A stretch of DNA of 64,000 nt, taken from the NCBI GenBank assembly GCA_021202635.1, contig JAJQCQ010000084.1:1-64000 (forward strand), written 5' to 3'. The position numbers were made by a program, and so were the translations under genes. The DNA comes from Lachnospiraceae bacterium. GTDB taxonomy: Bacteria > Bacillota > Clostridia > Lachnospirales > Lachnospiraceae. The number at the start of each line of letters is the position of its first letter. Position 1 is the first letter of the stretch. This document shows, one piece after another, positions 1 to 7,747 of this stretch. Under the pieces are notes generated by a model. The model worked only from the letters and a program-made list of their open reading frames with translations, was not told where the DNA came from and did no database searches.

Positions 1-42
1 TATGTTAAAGACGCAGGGTATCGTATTGCCCTCACTACTAAG

Positions 43-264
43 TTAATGACATTGTAAAAAAGGTGCTGGTGTATCCGTAAGAGATTTGTAAAAAACAGGT
101 GAAAAATATGTGAACATTTCAGACAGATAAAGCCGGATGTCCTCGATATCGCGGTCGAAAGAACGCGGGATGCATCCGTTTTCCATACAGAAATCAATTT
201 TCCGTATCTGTCCGCCACTGATCAGTTTCGAGTACATTAATAAAATCCTTGTAATTTTATCCAT
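43..264 (-). pseudogene. N-terminal fragment of a WYL-type HTH regulator
   Basis: The 73-aa reading frame starts like the N-terminal winged HTH of WYL regulators: MDKITRILLMYSKLISGG, then an SFDRDIEDIRLYLSE segment that matches the usual 'recognise and divide into DNA-binding helices' pattern. It then runs into unrelated sequence and stops. Intact family members are about 300 aa and carry a C-terminal WYL ligand domain, which is absent here, so this looks like a truncated relic. An intact WYL regulator lies at 59449-60435, but the two share no obvious close identity. The fragment could be a short real protein; that cannot be excluded. Confidence 0.35.
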
Positions 265-333
265 TCCGCACCTATTGGGAGTATTATAGTGACTCGCTTC
301 GACATATTGTGTCGTTGTAATGAATTCGTTGTT

Positions 334-369
334 AAAAAACCTTCTGGCCCTATGCTATAGGCCAGAAGG
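334..369 (-). terminator. Rho-independent terminator after the Sel1 gene
   Basis: A perfect 10-bp inverted repeat (CCTTCTGGCC at 340-349, GGCCAGAAGG at 360-369) with a 10-nt loop is followed on the minus strand by TTTTTT. It lies 12 bp past the stop codon of the Sel1-repeat gene, so it probably ends that transcript. Confidence 0.85.
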
Positions 370-381
370 CTTTCCTTAATC

Positions 382-1296
382 TCATTCGTCAATATCCTGT
401 ATATTTTCAGGCACAATTCCATAAATCCCCAACTCACCCATTTGTCTAATCATTAGTAACGCCTCCGGGGTGCCATTCTCAGCTGCATGCTTAAAACAGA
501 GATAAGCTTTATCTTCATCTGGTTCGCAACCTCTTCCTGACAAGTACAATGTACCCAGCACAAATTCAGAGGATGTGTCGCCGCAATCAGCCGCATATTT
601 ACAATAATTGAATGCTTTTTCATAGTTATGGTTTTCTGGCATTTGGTATAATAGAGCTAAATGCGCTGCTGATAATACATGTCCTTGCTTTGCCGCCATT
701 TCAAAATAATCAATTGAAAGTGTGATATTTTTTTCCACATGTCCATAGAAATACATATAGCCAAGCATATATTGAGCATTGGGGTCCCCGTTTTTGGCAG
801 CAATGTGGAAATACCTTTGAGCCTTCATAAAATCTTTTTTAAATGAACCGGTCGGGTTAAAGTAGAGCGTACCTAATTCAAACGCAGCCATAGTAAAACC
901 ATTATCAAGTGCCATTTGAAAATACATAGCAGCTTTAGTATAGTCCGGCATAAAAGGCGTACTCAATACCCCTCGTTTGTATAAAAGCCCTAATTGATAA
1001 GCAGCATTTGGATAGGAATCTGCCATTTTTTTATATATATTCGCTGCCTTTTTAAACTCTCCATGTTCGATATAGAACTTACACAGTGTATCCTTGCGCG
1101 GATTGTCCAGTGAATCTAAAATAGAAAGAAAATAGGCTTCAGATTGATCGTAGTCGTAAACGCATCCGCTTCCTATACTCCTCATAAAACCGACCTGCCC
1201 AGCTGAATACGAATCACCACGGGAGGCTTTAACATGATATTCATAACTTTTCTCATATGACTGATTTTCAAGCGGCATACTGCCCGCATAATACAT
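382..1296 (-). CDS. Sel1-like repeat (TPR-type) protein
   Basis: At least five Sel1-like repeats of about 36 residues can be read, each with the LGxLYxxG...A..YFxxAAxxG signature (for example AQYMLGYMYFYGHVEKN and SEFVLGTLYLSGRGCE). Such alpha-solenoid proteins are protein-protein scaffolds; the partner here is unknown. There is no signal peptide. The first ATG (1296) has no convincing ribosome binding site and lies only 55 bp from a duplicated nitroreductase fragment, so the true 5' end may have been lost in the rearrangement that placed that fragment; an inner ATG at 1278 is an alternative. The gene is AT-richer than the core genes of this window and has its own terminator, in keeping with an acquired gene. 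Confidence 0.85.
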   Translation of the reverse strand: MYYAGSMPLENQSYEKSYEYHVKASRGDSYSAGQVGFMRSIGSGCVYDYDQSEAYFLSILDSLDNPRKDTLCKFYIEHGEFKKAANIYKKMADSYPNAAYQLGLLYKRGVLSTPFMPDYTKAAMYFQMALDNGFTMAAFELGTLYFNPTGSFKKDFMKAQRYFHIAAKNGDPNAQYMLGYMYFYGHVEKNITLSIDYFEMAAKQGHVLSAAHLALLYQMPENHNYEKAFNYCKYAADCGDTSSEFVLGTLYLSGRGCEPDEDKAYLCFKHAAENGTPEALLMIRQMGELGIYGIVPENIQDIDE

Positions 1297-1350
1297 GCAG
1301 GAACGTATACAGGGAAGACGTGCTCCTGTAAAACCTGGACTTGGTACAGT

Positions 1351-1524
1351 TTTTGCACAGTCTTCATCCGTATTAAGGACAAGGATATACTACGGCTGGG
1401 CATTGGTAGCAGTCGGAGCAAGCTGACCGGCACGCAGTATGATATCAAGGTCAGATTATTTCAAATGTTCGGGTTTAAATTTGCGGCAGGAATACCGCCC
1501 TGAAGCGAGTGTTAAAAAATCCAT
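1351..1524 (-). pseudogene. Duplicated 5' fragment of the nitroreductase gene
   Basis: This 174-bp stretch aligns without gaps to 4214-4387, the first 58 codons of the intact nitroreductase, with 7 mismatches (about 96% identity), in the same orientation. Translation begins MDFLTLASGRYSCRKFKPEHLK and then hits TAA where the intact copy has CAA (Gln), with a second stop (TAG for CAG) further on. The rest of the gene is missing. A possible ribosome binding site (GGAGGC) precedes the ATG. It is a dead partial copy. Confidence 0.92.
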
Positions 1525-1574
1525 AATAGCCTCCTTTGTGCTTGCACTTTATCGTTTCCAGTGCTTTTTCTACA

Positions 1575-2465
1575 TTATTGAAAAAAGTATTGATACTTTC
1601 CCGCCTGATAGCGCAGGACTTCCTCCACACGATGAAGCTCTTCAGCAGAATACGCTTCATCTGGAATTTTCTGGTATTCCTCTGCCATTTTCTCCCGATC
1701 GGCCGGATTTTGCTCATTCCCTGCCATCTGCCCAAGGGCATCCATCAGAATTTTTACTGTTTTACTTCCTGGGAAGTCGAACTGAAGAAAGGTACCATAC
1801 AATTCCTCCGCTGCATCCATCTGTTCATCGAAGTCCATCGAAAACGGCTTCGCTTTTATTTTTTCCCGGCAATCGGCGAACGTGCCCGAGAGCGGATAAT
1901 CTTCCCTGATATCGGAAAAAAACGAAAGTCCCATATCAAAAAACGGACAAAGCCGATAAGTTTTTTCCTCCCGATCATAGAGGACCGCGATATTATTCGT
2001 ATGACGATCTTCGTTCAAAAAAAATGCGTCTATTTCCAGCATTTTCGTGAGATATTCCCCAAAATCCCGGATGCCGGTCACATTGCGCACCAGCTCTTCT
2101 GTATAGAGAATCCGTTCCCTGTATACAGAGATTCTGGATAATTCCCGCGCCAGTCCGAAACCGGAAAAAATACGCGACAGACGTTCCAAAGGCACCAGTT
2201 CCTCCGACTCCTTGCGAAAATTCCGGCTGCGGCATCCGCGATATATCCTGCCCTTATATTGAATCATGACTGGCTCATACCGGGCAAAATTCCGAATGCT
2301 CGAGTGCTCCAGCAAAATGGAAGCAGCACTCTCCGCAAGGCTTTCATATCCAAGCCCGTCTGCTTTATACCACCAGCCATCCTGAAACCATTTCAGCTGA
2401 TTTCCTTTGGAAGAATGCCCGGGTCCGGTCTGCACTGTCTCTGTGTGGATTTCTATCATGCGCAT
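1575..2465 (-). CDS. HipA-like (CtkA-type) Ser/Thr kinase domain protein
   Basis: Visible kinase features are an N-terminal nucleotide-loop region (GPGHSSKGNQLKWFQDGWWYKAD), a catalytic-loop motif NEDRHTNN (Asp153 and Asn158 from this start) and a metal-binding FDMGLSF (Asp177), the arrangement of HipA/CtkA-fold kinases. HipA-type kinases phosphorylate proteins such as aminoacyl-tRNA synthetases and act as toxins paired with an HTH antitoxin; the target here is unknown. Start: ATG 2465 has GGGAGAGG 8 nt upstream; ATG 2486 instead overlaps the stop of the upstream HTH gene as ATGA. Either way the two genes are translationally coupled. At 296 aa it is shorter than E. coli HipA (440 aa) and lacks its N-subdomain 1, like the compact clostridial versions. 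Confidence 0.7.
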   Translation of the reverse strand: MRMIEIHTETVQTGPGHSSKGNQLKWFQDGWWYKADGLGYESLAESAASILLEHSSIRNFARYEPVMIQYKGRIYRGCRSRNFRKESEELVPLERLSRIFSGFGLARELSRISVYRERILYTEELVRNVTGIRDFGEYLTKMLEIDAFFLNEDRHTNNIAVLYDREEKTYRLCPFFDMGLSFFSDIREDYPLSGTFADCREKIKAKPFSMDFDEQMDAAEELYGTFLQFDFPGSKTVKILMDALGQMAGNEQNPADREKMAEEYQKIPDEAYSAEELHRVEEVLRYQAGKYQYFFQ

Positions 2466-2482
2466 GTAAATTCCCTCTCCCG

Positions 2483-3214
2483 TCATTCTGCCAGAATATT
2501 TCCGTTCTGCTCCGGTTGAAAATACCAGATCCGAATCCATTGCTGATCTTCCGCCATTCTCCCCTGCGTTTTTTCAATAATCGCTAAAGGATCATAAAAA
2601 TCCAAACCAAGATCCGAAAGCACCAGGTGAAGCTGAAAGCGGGTTTTCGGAAAGCAGCGATCCTCCAAAAGCTCCTCAAAATCCGTCCAATCCGGTTTTT
2701 CTATGATTCCAAATGCCCGGTGAATCACATCCATCGTCAGATTTCGGATCAGAATCTCCCGATCACGGAAGTTAATCAGAATCACCGTACAAAGCTCTTC
2801 TGCGCACATATACTCCATGCGCATCGAATACCTCTCAAGATGATCAGAAACAAATTCGCGATTCAGCCTTGCCCATTTCCCAGGCAACCGGATCACATTC
2901 TCATCCTCTTGACATGTATTCAGATAACCGGACAGCGTCTGACGGGAAATCCCATACTCCTTTGCCAGCTCGGTAATCGTTCGCCCTTCCGTACGCGCCT
3001 GCCGGATCTGCTCCAGCTGCTCCGGTGAAAGACAGCGCTTACGTCCCGCGCCTCTTGGATTGTCGGAAGCATTTCCAGAGGAATACCTGTATTTTTTTTG
3101 AAAATCATTCTCGCAGTTGTTCTCAAAGTCACCCATTCTTTGCATATCACCATCCCCGGCATACAAATGAGTCCTGCAGGCAACACTGTCTGTCACGCAG
3201 GCGGTACGCTGCAT
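2483..3214 (-). CDS. HTH protein paired with the HipA-like kinase
   Basis: Residues about 55-100 hold a resolvase/Hin-type HTH (LSPEQLEQIRQARTEG, then ITELAKEYGISRQTLSGYLN). The C-terminal 140 residues (for example DPLAIIEKTQGRMAEDQQW) belong to a conserved clostridial segment that I recognise only as a companion of HipA-like kinases, not as a named domain. Its stop overlaps or abuts the start of the kinase gene, so the pair is one transcription unit, with this gene first. Inference: antitoxin-like partner and autorepressor binding the palindrome at 3253-3286. The start is uncertain: ATG 3214 has only a weak AGGA upstream and ATG 3145 is possible; the first 50 residues have no domain character. 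Confidence 0.6.
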   Translation of the reverse strand: MQRTACVTDSVACRTHLYAGDGDMQRMGDFENNCENDFQKKYRYSSGNASDNPRGAGRKRCLSPEQLEQIRQARTEGRTITELAKEYGISRQTLSGYLNTCQEDENVIRLPGKWARLNREFVSDHLERYSMRMEYMCAEELCTVILINFRDREILIRNLTMDVIHRAFGIIEKPDWTDFEELLEDRCFPKTRFQLHLVLSDLGLDFYDPLAIIEKTQGRMAEDQQWIRIWYFQPEQNGNILAE

Positions 3215-3234
3215 CTACAATTCCTGTTTTACTT

Positions 3235-3286
3235 AGCATACCGCCTTTGAGGAAAAATGTCAAGAAATTAATTTCTTGACATTTTT
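3235..3286 (-). promoter_or_regulatory. Promoter with overlapping 34-bp perfect palindrome
   Basis: Positions 3253-3286 form a perfect 34-bp palindrome (each arm AAAAATGTCAAGAAATT or its complement). On the minus strand it contains TTGACA (3263-3258), followed after exactly 17 bp by TATGCT (3240-3235), a good sigma-A promoter for the HTH/HipA-like pair. A symmetric site covering the -35 box is what an autorepressor needs; the same inverted repeat ending in T-runs on both strands could also terminate transcription. Confidence 0.75.
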
Positions 3287-3325
3287 CTGCCGTTCTGAAC
3301 GTGTGCTACTGGCACGAAGGACCGT

Positions 3326-3730
3326 TCAGCACCCCGAAATCCGAAAAAATTCTGCCTTTGCCTTCTTTTCGCTGATACATGGATACAATGTACTGCACCG
3401 GCACAAGCATTCCTCCTGCGCGGAAGAGCCCCTCCGCACCCCGCCTCCCGGGTTTGTAGCAGATGCAAAATTAAGCACACAGACTTTCTGTGCCTTGTAG
3501 GCAGCCGAGGCCTCAAAGCTCTTCTTCTTCGACACGATGATTTCAGCTTTTTCCGCAAAGAGTTCTTTCCTCGAAACAGAAATTTCTGTATCCTCCCGGA
3601 TTACCTGCTGCCCAACAACCGATTTCTGTATGGCCGTTCTTAAGTGTTCGTTTTCCCTGCACAGAGCCATCGTATCCTGGAATACCGCTATTCTCTCATT
3701 TTTTTCATCCCAGCCCATATGATCCCCCAT
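3326..3730 (-). pseudogene. Truncated TIGR02452-type poly(ADP-ribose) glycohydrolase-like gene
   Basis: The 134 residues carry the N-terminal half of the microbial PARG family: NFASATNPGGGVRRGSSAQE (the glycine-rich ADP-ribose-binding loop) followed by ECLCRCSTLYPCISE. Full members are about 270 aa; here the frame ends after FFRISGC, and no continuation is seen in other frames before the palindrome at 3286. The catalytic macrodomain is therefore incomplete and the gene is probably dead. The family removes ADP-ribose from proteins or nucleic acids. It is the second ADP-ribose-related gene in this segment (see the NADAR gene at 7748). Confidence 0.75.
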
Positions 3731-3868
3731 CCTTTCTCAAATACGCGTCCCATTTGCTTATCTTTTCTTCGCTTATACGGCAAAATCAAAATACAATGCA
3801 GCCTGCCGAATATTAATAGCTGCTATCCGTGAAAAAAAATGGGAGCGGTGAAAGATACCTATATCGAA

Positions 3869-4387
3869 TTAAAAAGAACCATAGGAAACCGTTTCTTCCA
3901 GAGCAAGCCTGTCTGTATGCCGTGGTGCAGGTGCTGCATCTTCTGCCGGATACCCCATCATCAGAAAAGCAACCGGTTCGTATTCATCCGGAAGATTGAA
4001 AGCGATACGCGTTTTCTCCGGGTCAAAGGACATGACCCATACAGAACCCACCCCGATCTCGGCAGCAGCAAGCATCATATGGGTGGTAATGATAGCGGCA
4101 TCCACCTCTCCGCTCTTCTTTCCATCATAAGAACGCGTCCAGCATTTCGTTTTATCATAGCAGACAAGCATCGCTGCTGGAGCGTGGCTTTGCGAGGCAG
4201 AGCATTCTTTCAATTTTGCACAGTCTTCATCCGTATTAAGGACAAGGATATGCTGCGGCTGGGCATTGGTAGCTGTCGGAGCAAGCTGACCGGCACGCAG
4301 TATGATAGCAAGGTCAGATTGTTTCAAATGTTCGGGTTTAAATTTGCGGCAGGAATACCGCACTGAAGCGAGTGTTAAAAATTCCAT
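3869..4387 (-). CDS. Nitroreductase family FMN-dependent oxidoreductase
   Basis: The 172-aa protein has the nitroreductase N-terminal pattern (YSCRKFKPE, then LRAGQLAPTATNAQPQ for FMN binding) and the later IGVGSVWVMSF...FNLPDEYEPVAFLMMGYPAE block. Members reduce nitro compounds, quinones or related electrophiles with NAD(P)H; the natural substrate is unknown. The start ATG 4387 follows GGAGGAACATT. The first 174 bp is duplicated at 1351-1524 as a broken copy. A promoter 320 bp upstream (4708-4736) points toward it, giving an unusually long leader. Confidence 0.9.
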   Translation of the reverse strand: MEFLTLASVRYSCRKFKPEHLKQSDLAIILRAGQLAPTATNAQPQHILVLNTDEDCAKLKECSASQSHAPAAMLVCYDKTKCWTRSYDGKKSGEVDAAIITTHMMLAAAEIGVGSVWVMSFDPEKTRIAFNLPDEYEPVAFLMMGYPAEDAAPAPRHTDRLALEETVSYGSF

Positions 4388-4426
4388 AATGTTCCTCCAA
4401 TTCTAATGCTTATAAATAGATTTTCC

Positions 4427-4453
4427 GTAACTATGAAGGTACTGAACAGTTAC
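4427..4453 (+). repeat. 27-nt dispersed hairpin repeat, copy 1
   Basis: The 27-nt element GTAACTATGAAGG...ACAGTTAC has complementary ends (GTAACTRT/ACAGTTAC). It matches 34685-34711 in opposite orientation at 26 of 27 positions. Both copies are intergenic. Short mobile-like palindromes of this sort are common in clostridial genomes; function unknown. Confidence 0.7.
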
Positions 4454-4707
4454 AATATCTTTTGTTTTAATATAAAAGCAAACGGAATAGAAGCAAAACA
4501 ACCTGCCAAGGCGCCTGATCCATCACAGAATGCGACTTCACATACAGTTACAGGTCACACCACTCCGACTAGATTTGCATTATGTAACCCCTGCATTTTC
4601 GCCCCTGGCCACGCAGCAAGTGCGTGATCGAGGAGAGAACAGTAATCAAATACATTTTCCAAACCCGAAAGAAAAATTACCTCTCCAGCATCCGTCTATG
4701 CTTGTAT

Positions 4708-4755
4708 AGTATAATCGAATTGTTGTTCATTTTCAATAAAATTGTTTAACAATTT
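4708..4755 (-). promoter_or_regulatory. Promoter and palindromic operator upstream of the nitroreductase
   Basis: On the minus strand TTGAAA (4736-4731), a 17-bp spacer and TATACT (4713-4708) form a good sigma-A promoter. Directly upstream is the perfect palindrome AAATTGTTTAACAATTT (4739-4755), a likely regulator-binding site. The nearest downstream gene is the nitroreductase. Confidence 0.55.
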
Positions 4756-4944
4756 CATTTCATACTGATCACTTGTCACAGGTCATACCCCTGCACCAAT
4801 AACAGCTAAAGCAACAGCGTCTATATTGTAATAAACTGCTACCAATCCCCGGGCAACTCCATCAGAGGTGCAAGAATAAGGTATGTATGGGACTTCTTCT
4901 TAGCCTTTGCTTTTTTTATCTGGAAGTGCCAGCTCTCTCACTGC

Positions 4945-5826
4945 TTAATCCAGAAAATCCACCACTCCTGTCCTGATATCATACAGTGCCCCGACAATAT
5001 CCGCTTCTGGCAATTCCTCATTTTTGAAAAACACTTCCCGGATGTCCGATATCGTGCTCCGAATATTTAAGATGCTGGCCCTGTCCGGGTCTGTTTCCGA
5101 CCGGATTGCTCTCGCGATTTTCTCTGTAATGCACCTAACATATCCCCCGTTTTCTCCAGCTATGGCGGCCCCTACTGCCCCGCAGCCTGTATGCCCAAGT
5201 ACGATAATAAACGGGCACCCCAGATGTTCCACCGCATACTCGATACTGCCAAGAACAGTATCATCCACAATATTTCCCGCAGTCCGGATCACAAACAGTT
5301 CTCCGATTCCGCAGGAGAAAATTGCCTCCGGGATCACCCGGGAATCTGAGCAGGTCAGGATAATTGCAAACGGATGCTGGCCGTTATCCGCCGTTTCTTT
5401 CCTGATATTCTCAGATATGTCCCCCATCTGATCCCTGCTATGTAAATAACATTCATTTCCAGCCTTCAGCCGATCAATACATCCGTATATTGGTCTTTTA
5501 AAACGCGGTTTTTCCTGAGGCTTTTTCTGATATTTTTTCCCATATTTCCGTATTTCCTGCGGCGTGGCTTCTTTTGCAGGCGCATTTCCGCCGCACTTCG
5601 GACAGAATTCCTCCAGGTCATCCATCAGACAGGTCATCCATTTATGTCCGCAGTTTTCGCAGATATGCATCCGTTCGACCGGCATAGGCCCGTAAATGCA
5701 CGCGTAGTCAGGGGAAGCAAATTTTGCTCTGCGTTTCTTTGCCCCGCAGTATCTGCAGTAGCGCTCACCGATGATCCATTTTTCGCCGCACTCCGGGCAG
5801 ACCGGCACTTTCAGTTCAAATTTCAT
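4945..5826 (-). CDS. Beta-class carbonic anhydrase with N-terminal double zinc ribbon
   Basis: The C-terminal 190 residues are a beta-carbonic anhydrase: zinc ligands in CSDSR and HTGCGA, plus FVIRTAGNIVDDTVLGSIEYAV. It interconverts CO2 and bicarbonate. Ahead of it are two zinc-ribbon units, CPECG...CRYCG (residues 9-28) and CENCG...CPKCG (about 56-79), joined by a basic linker (KYGKKYQKKPQEKPRFKRP). Most beta-enzymes are about 190-220 aa without such an extension, so the 293-aa length comes from the fusion. Zinc ribbons suggest nucleic-acid or protein binding, zinc sensing, or simply metal handling. Start ATG 5826 follows AGGAGGAAATTGTT. It is the last gene of a four-gene same-strand run (8647 to 4945). 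Confidence 0.9.
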   Translation of the reverse strand: MKFELKVPVCPECGEKWIIGERYCRYCGAKKRRAKFASPDYACIYGPMPVERMHICENCGHKWMTCLMDDLEEFCPKCGGNAPAKEATPQEIRKYGKKYQKKPQEKPRFKRPIYGCIDRLKAGNECYLHSRDQMGDISENIRKETADNGQHPFAIILTCSDSRVIPEAIFSCGIGELFVIRTAGNIVDDTVLGSIEYAVEHLGCPFIIVLGHTGCGAVGAAIAGENGGYVRCITEKIARAIRSETDPDRASILNIRSTISDIREVFFKNEELPEADIVGALYDIRTGVVDFLD

Positions 5827-5876
5827 AACAATTTCCTCCTGATGTCTTATAGATGTGTAAAAACGACTTATGTCGT

Positions 5877-6959
5877 TTACGATAATACTTTCTTCATGTA
5901 GATCATCGGTTCATTCCTGTCATAATCCCATGTATGTGCAGAATCGCCTGCACAGAAAAGCCTGTCCGGGCAGCCGGCACATTGGCTGCTGAGGTCGGAT
6001 CGATCATTCCGGAAGAATGAAAAACCATTTTCCCAGGTTTCCCAGAAATCATTTTTCCGGATATTGCCCTGGACGAGTTCCGGCCGCCTCTCAATATCGA
6101 GGCAGGCAATGATATCTCCGTTGCAGGCGATACTTGCCACCTGCAGGCCTGCCATACAGGTAAAGCAGTACGGACGTACCATCCGCTCATATTGTGTAGT
6201 AAGGTAATGGGAGCAGCCATAGCTGACTTCCATTGCTGTGGAGTCAAAATGCTTCTCCCTGATAAACTCGAACATCCTTCTGTATTCATCCGGGGATAAC
6301 ATCAGGCCTGCATTCTGCCGCGCCCTTCCGATCGGTTCCATATTTACGATACGCCAGGAACGGATTCCGGTGTCAGAGAGCCGCTTATATAGTTCTTCCA
6401 GTTCAGATAGATTCCGCCTGCTGACCACGGTAATCACATCCACCCTCGCATGGTCCGGGACGTGCTTCAGTAGCGCCCGCAACCCTTTATTTGCCAGGAC
6501 ATAGGAGCCAGGTGTATTCCGGAACCAGTCATGGGATTTCTCAAGGCCGTCTATGCTGACTGTCACAGAAGCAAGACCCGCTTCATATAAGGAGCATGCT
6601 TTTTCATCATCAATCCGTGTGGCATTCGTCGTCATTCCCCAGAGGAAACCGCAGTCTGCCGCATATGACATGACTTTTATCAGATCCTTATAAAGAAGCG
6701 GTTCGCCACCTGTTATACACAGCATGGGTTTCTCTGAATGGCACCCATTTTCGACGGATTCCAGTACCCTGGTAATATAATCCGTCGGCATGTCGCTGCC
6801 ATTCCAGGCAGTACAGGAACTCCCACAGTGCAGACAGGAAAGATTGCACCGGGTTGTGACCTCAAAGAAAAGGTATTTTAATTCCGGATGGAGCCGGAAC
6901 CCGTCCCTCTCCCGGGCGTTCTTTTCCAGGATTCCCCGCATAATATTGTCTCTGTCCAT
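5877..6959 (-). CDS. Radical SAM protein with SPASM domain
   Basis: The CNLSCLHC motif (residues about 38-45) binds the radical-SAM 4Fe-4S cluster; ITGGEPLLYKD is the SAM-binding GGEP motif. The C-terminus holds SPASM-type auxiliary-cluster cysteines (CFTC...CNGDIIACLD and CAGCPDRLFCAGD). Such enzymes usually modify ribosomal peptides or mature proteins, or act in cofactor synthesis. No short precursor peptide was seen next to it; the candidate partner is the acidic protein just upstream (31-bp gap). Start ATG 6959 follows GGAGAGAATATAAATAT, with an inner ATG six codons on. Substrate unknown. Confidence 0.88.
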   Translation of the reverse strand: MDRDNIMRGILEKNARERDGFRLHPELKYLFFEVTTRCNLSCLHCGSSCTAWNGSDMPTDYITRVLESVENGCHSEKPMLCITGGEPLLYKDLIKVMSYAADCGFLWGMTTNATRIDDEKACSLYEAGLASVTVSIDGLEKSHDWFRNTPGSYVLANKGLRALLKHVPDHARVDVITVVSRRNLSELEELYKRLSDTGIRSWRIVNMEPIGRARQNAGLMLSPDEYRRMFEFIREKHFDSTAMEVSYGCSHYLTTQYERMVRPYCFTCMAGLQVASIACNGDIIACLDIERRPELVQGNIRKNDFWETWENGFSFFRNDRSDLSSQCAGCPDRLFCAGDSAHTWDYDRNEPMIYMKKVLS

Positions 6960-6990
6960 ATATTTATATTCTCTCCGTCATTTTTGCATT

Positions 6991-7704
6991 TCAGATCCCT
7001 GTTCCGTAATGGTGCTTCATCCGCAGGACTGCCGAAATCGCATCCTCAATACGGTCATACATGCCGCAATTACCCGGCGTCTGGAAAATCTCCGGCTGAT
7101 CTTCTTCAGGTCCGTCTTCATTTTCCGCCTGGACAGGTATTTCCCTGCAGGAGCCATACCTTGCTTTTTCTTCCAAAGACGGAATCTTCCCATACTCCGA
7201 CTCGAAGTAATAATAGTTTTCCTCGTCTGAAAAGATATCCTGTTCCAGGAAGACAGGTCCGTAATTCTCCGTCATGTATTTATCCAGTTTTTCCAGGATT
7301 TCCCATCGTTCCATATTGTACACGGTTCGTATGGCGGTATATCTTTCTCCGTATACCAGTTCTTCCGTCTTCGGGTCATAATCATCATCACTATCCATGA
7401 TCATACACAGATAATTCAGATTACAGGAGCGCTCATTGTCTGCCATCAGAAACCATTCCGCCAGTTCCGCAACAGGAGTATGGCCTGTACCTTTATAAAG
7501 CTTTAAAACACTTACAGTGTCCGCATTTATTGATTTGTCAATAGGTATCTGTCCTGTCAGACCGGACAGTTCTTTGCTTATACCCAGATACTCAAAAACA
7601 CAATTCCAGATCTCCCTTATCTGTTCATTCGGTATATCAATGTACCATCCGTCTTTCATCCTCATTTTTACCTTCCGTATCACAGAAGAAAGCGTTGTTC
7701 CCAT
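6991..7704 (-). CDS. Acidic protein of unknown function in the radical-SAM cluster
   Basis: I do not recognise a family. The 237-aa protein is rich in Asp, Glu and Tyr (MIMDSDDDYDPKTEE, DIFSDEENYYYFESEYG, QAENEDGPEEDQPE), has no signal peptide or membrane segment, and ends in a basic ISAVLRMKHHYGTGI. The start at ATG 7704 is chosen because AAAGGAG lies 5 nt upstream; the open frame extends further but without coding character. It sits 31 bp before the radical-SAM gene and 43 bp after the NADAR gene, so it is probably co-transcribed. It could be the substrate or partner of the radical-SAM enzyme (inference only). Confidence 0.65.
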   Translation of the reverse strand: MGTTLSSVIRKVKMRMKDGWYIDIPNEQIREIWNCVFEYLGISKELSGLTGQIPIDKSINADTVSVLKLYKGTGHTPVAELAEWFLMADNERSCNLNYLCMIMDSDDDYDPKTEELVYGERYTAIRTVYNMERWEILEKLDKYMTENYGPVFLEQDIFSDEENYYYFESEYGKIPSLEEKARYGSCREIPVQAENEDGPEEDQPEIFQTPGNCGMYDRIEDAISAVLRMKHHYGTGI

Positions 7705-7747
7705 ATTTTCTCCTTTAGCACAGGATCCGGCGGATCCAGAGTTTTTT

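Larger units (their letters stand above)
4388..4944. other. 557-bp intergenic region with promoter and dispersed repeats
   Basis: No convincing gene is present. The region holds a 27-nt dispersed hairpin repeat (4427-4453), two pieces of another dispersed repeat family (GTTACAGGTCACACC at 4547-4561 and GTCACAGGTCATACC at 4775-4789), and a minus-strand promoter with an adjacent palindrome (4708-4755). The rest reads as noncoding in all frames. Confidence 0.6.

Noticed and set aside
2483-2540. Starting the HipA-like gene at 2540
   Set aside because: That start overlaps the upstream gene by 58 bp with no ribosome binding site; ATG 2465 with GGGAGAGG is better.
4406-4627. A 73-aa plus-strand frame in the nitroreductase leader
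   Set aside because: It runs through dispersed repeats, with no ribosome binding site or protein-like composition.
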